A stretch of 26,266 bases of DNA from assembly GCA_900766195.1 (NCBI GenBank), contig CAAFUN010000014.1:1-26266 (forward strand). Reading direction: 5' to 3'. Below, in pieces: positions 25,089 to 26,266 of the stretch; the first letter of the stretch is position 1, and every line of letters begins with the position of its first letter. Source of the stretch: an uncultured Bacteroides sp. Lineage in GTDB: Bacteria; Bacteroidota; Bacteroidia; Bacteroidales; Bacteroidaceae. The translations under genes were made by a program, and so were the position numbers. A model generated the notes under the pieces. The model did no database searches, was not told the DNA's origin, and worked only from the letters and a program-made list of their open reading frames with translations.

Positions 25089-26207
25089 CTATAATGCTAT
25101 AGGTTCGTATTTTAAACCAAATACATCAGCAACGGCTTTGTATGTAACCTTTCCTTCTACTACGTTTAATCCGGCAGCTAATGATTTATCATCTTTGCAT
25201 GCTTTTCTCCATCCCTTGTCAGCTAGCTCAATAGCATAGGGTAGGGTAGCATTGTCTAGAGCCAAAGTAGAGGTATAAGCTACTGCTCCAGGTATATTAG
25301 CTACCGCGTAGTGAACGATTCCATCAACAGTAAAAACAGGATCGGTATGCGTGGTTGGATGAGATGTCTCAAAGCATCCACCTTGATCTATAGCCACATC
25401 CACCAATACACTGCCGGGCTTCATTGTTTTAAGCATGTCTCTTGTAATGAGATGAGGAGCTTTATCACCCGGGATAAGTACTGATCCAACAACTAAATCA
25501 GTTGTAGGGATTTCTGATTTAATATTATGCAAAGAAGAATAGAGCGTTTTTACATTTTTGGGAAGTATCTCGCTAAGATGACGAAGACGTGGCAGAGAAA
25601 TATCTGTTATTGTAACGTCGGCCCCAAGACCTGCTGCCATTAATGCTGCATTATAGCCTACGACTCCTCCTCCTAATATAAGAACTTTGGCTGGTTTAAC
25701 TCCTGGTACTCCTCCAAGCAATATGCCTTTTCCTCCTTGAGGCTTTTCTAAAAAACGAGAGCCTTCTTGTATCGACATACGCCCGGCTACCTCGCTCATC
25801 GGAATAAGAAGTGGGAGACTTTGGTCTTCGTTTTCCACCGTTTCGTATGCAATACATATTGCACCACTTTTTATCATGGCTTCTGTCAACACTTTATCGG
25901 CAGCAAAATGAAAATATGTAAATATTATCTGTCCCTTATTAATTAATTTATACTCGGGAGAGATTGGCTCTTTTACCTTAACAATCATTTCGGAGATAGC
26001 ATAGGTGTCTTCGCTTGTTGGTAAAATTTTTGCTCCTACCGCAATGTATTCCTCATCGGGAAATCCACTGTTAATGCCGGCAGAAGCTTGTACGTACACT
26101 GTATGACCTCTTTTCACTAATTCAGATACTCCGGAAGGGGTCATTCCCACACGGTTTTCATTGTTTTTGATTTCTTTTGGTACTCCGATAATCATAAATT
26201 CATTCAT
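25089..26207 (-). CDS. ald: Alanine dehydrogenase
   Basis: NAD-dependent reversible deamination of L-alanine to pyruvate and ammonium, cytoplasmic. 372 residues from the ATG at 26207, or 368 from the in-frame ATG at 26195. The second start (MIIGVPKEIKNNENRVG) fits the family better: it places the substrate-binding residues at Arg15, Lys75 and His96, exactly the numbering used for characterised alanine dehydrogenases. From 26207 they are Arg19, Lys79 and His100. The Rossmann motif is LGGGVVGYNAALMAAGLGADVTITD (Gly179 onwards), followed by VLVDVAIDQGG with the conserved Asp. It is full length and intact. No link to the mannan genes; it is convergent with the FabK-like gene and marks ordinary housekeeping territory. 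Confidence 0.96.
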   Translation of the reverse strand: MNEFMIIGVPKEIKNNENRVGMTPSGVSELVKRGHTVYVQASAGINSGFPDEEYIAVGAKILPTSEDTYAISEMIVKVKEPISPEYKLINKGQIIFTYFHFAADKVLTEAMIKSGAICIAYETVENEDQSLPLLIPMSEVAGRMSIQEGSRFLEKPQGGKGILLGGVPGVKPAKVLILGGGVVGYNAALMAAGLGADVTITDISLPRLRHLSEILPKNVKTLYSSLHNIKSEIPTTDLVVGSVLIPGDKAPHLITRDMLKTMKPGSVLVDVAIDQGGCFETSHPTTHTDPVFTVDGIVHYAVANIPGAVAYTSTLALDNATLPYAIELADKGWRKACKDDKSLAAGLNVVEGKVTYKAVADVFGLKYEPIAL

Positions 26208-26266
26208 TTATGGAGGTTAAACATTTCGCAATGTAGTGATTTCCTCATTTCGTTATACCTTTAAAA

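Overview
The window looks like a chromosomal segment of a gut Bacteroides or close relative. Four things point there: low GC, secreted carbohydrate-active enzymes in long same-strand runs, a hybrid two-component (HTCS) type regulator beside them, and several exact matches to the Bacteroidetes -7 promoter element TAnnTTTG. The assignment is by recognition of families and gene order; no search was run.

Positions 76-19802 (+ strand) form most of a polysaccharide utilisation locus for yeast/fungal alpha-mannan or mannoprotein. Layout: GH92, endonuclease/exonuclease/phosphatase (EEP) lipoprotein, GH130 (76-4511); a 535-bp AT-rich gap; GH38 with a C-terminal F5/8-type domain, GH92, basic-secretory-protein metallopeptidase, GH92 (5047-14243); a 172-bp promoter region; GH92 and GH76 (14416-17879); a 453-bp gap holding a striking 22-bp-phased triple repeat; and GH125 (18333-19802). 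The set resembles B. thetaiotaomicron mannan locus MAN-PUL2 (GH92, phosphatase, GH76, GH125, GH130, GH38). Together these enzymes could cut the alpha-1,6 backbone (GH76), strip alpha-1,2/1,3 branches (GH92s, GH38), remove beta-1,2-mannose caps (GH130), remove phosphate (EEP) and finish the bare alpha-1,6 chain (GH125). The peptidase may attack the protein part of mannoproteins. All products have signal sequences. No SusC/SusD pair or surface binding protein is in the window.

Positions 19850-23818 (- strand, convergent) encode a 1322-residue HTCS-like regulator: periplasmic beta-propellers, Y_Y_Y domain, one membrane segment and AraC DNA-binding domain. Its kinase and receiver modules appear to have lost their catalytic residues, so it may work as a ligand-gated one-component transcription factor. 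Positions 23975-24937 encode a FabK/nitronate-monooxygenase flavoprotein and 25089-26207 (- strand) alanine dehydrogenase. These two share a strong bidirectional terminator and look like ordinary chromosomal genes bordering the locus.

The most unusual signals are the triple 22-bp repeat at 18040-18102, the related palindrome and shared AATAGACCCC on the far side of GH125, and the degenerate HTCS.
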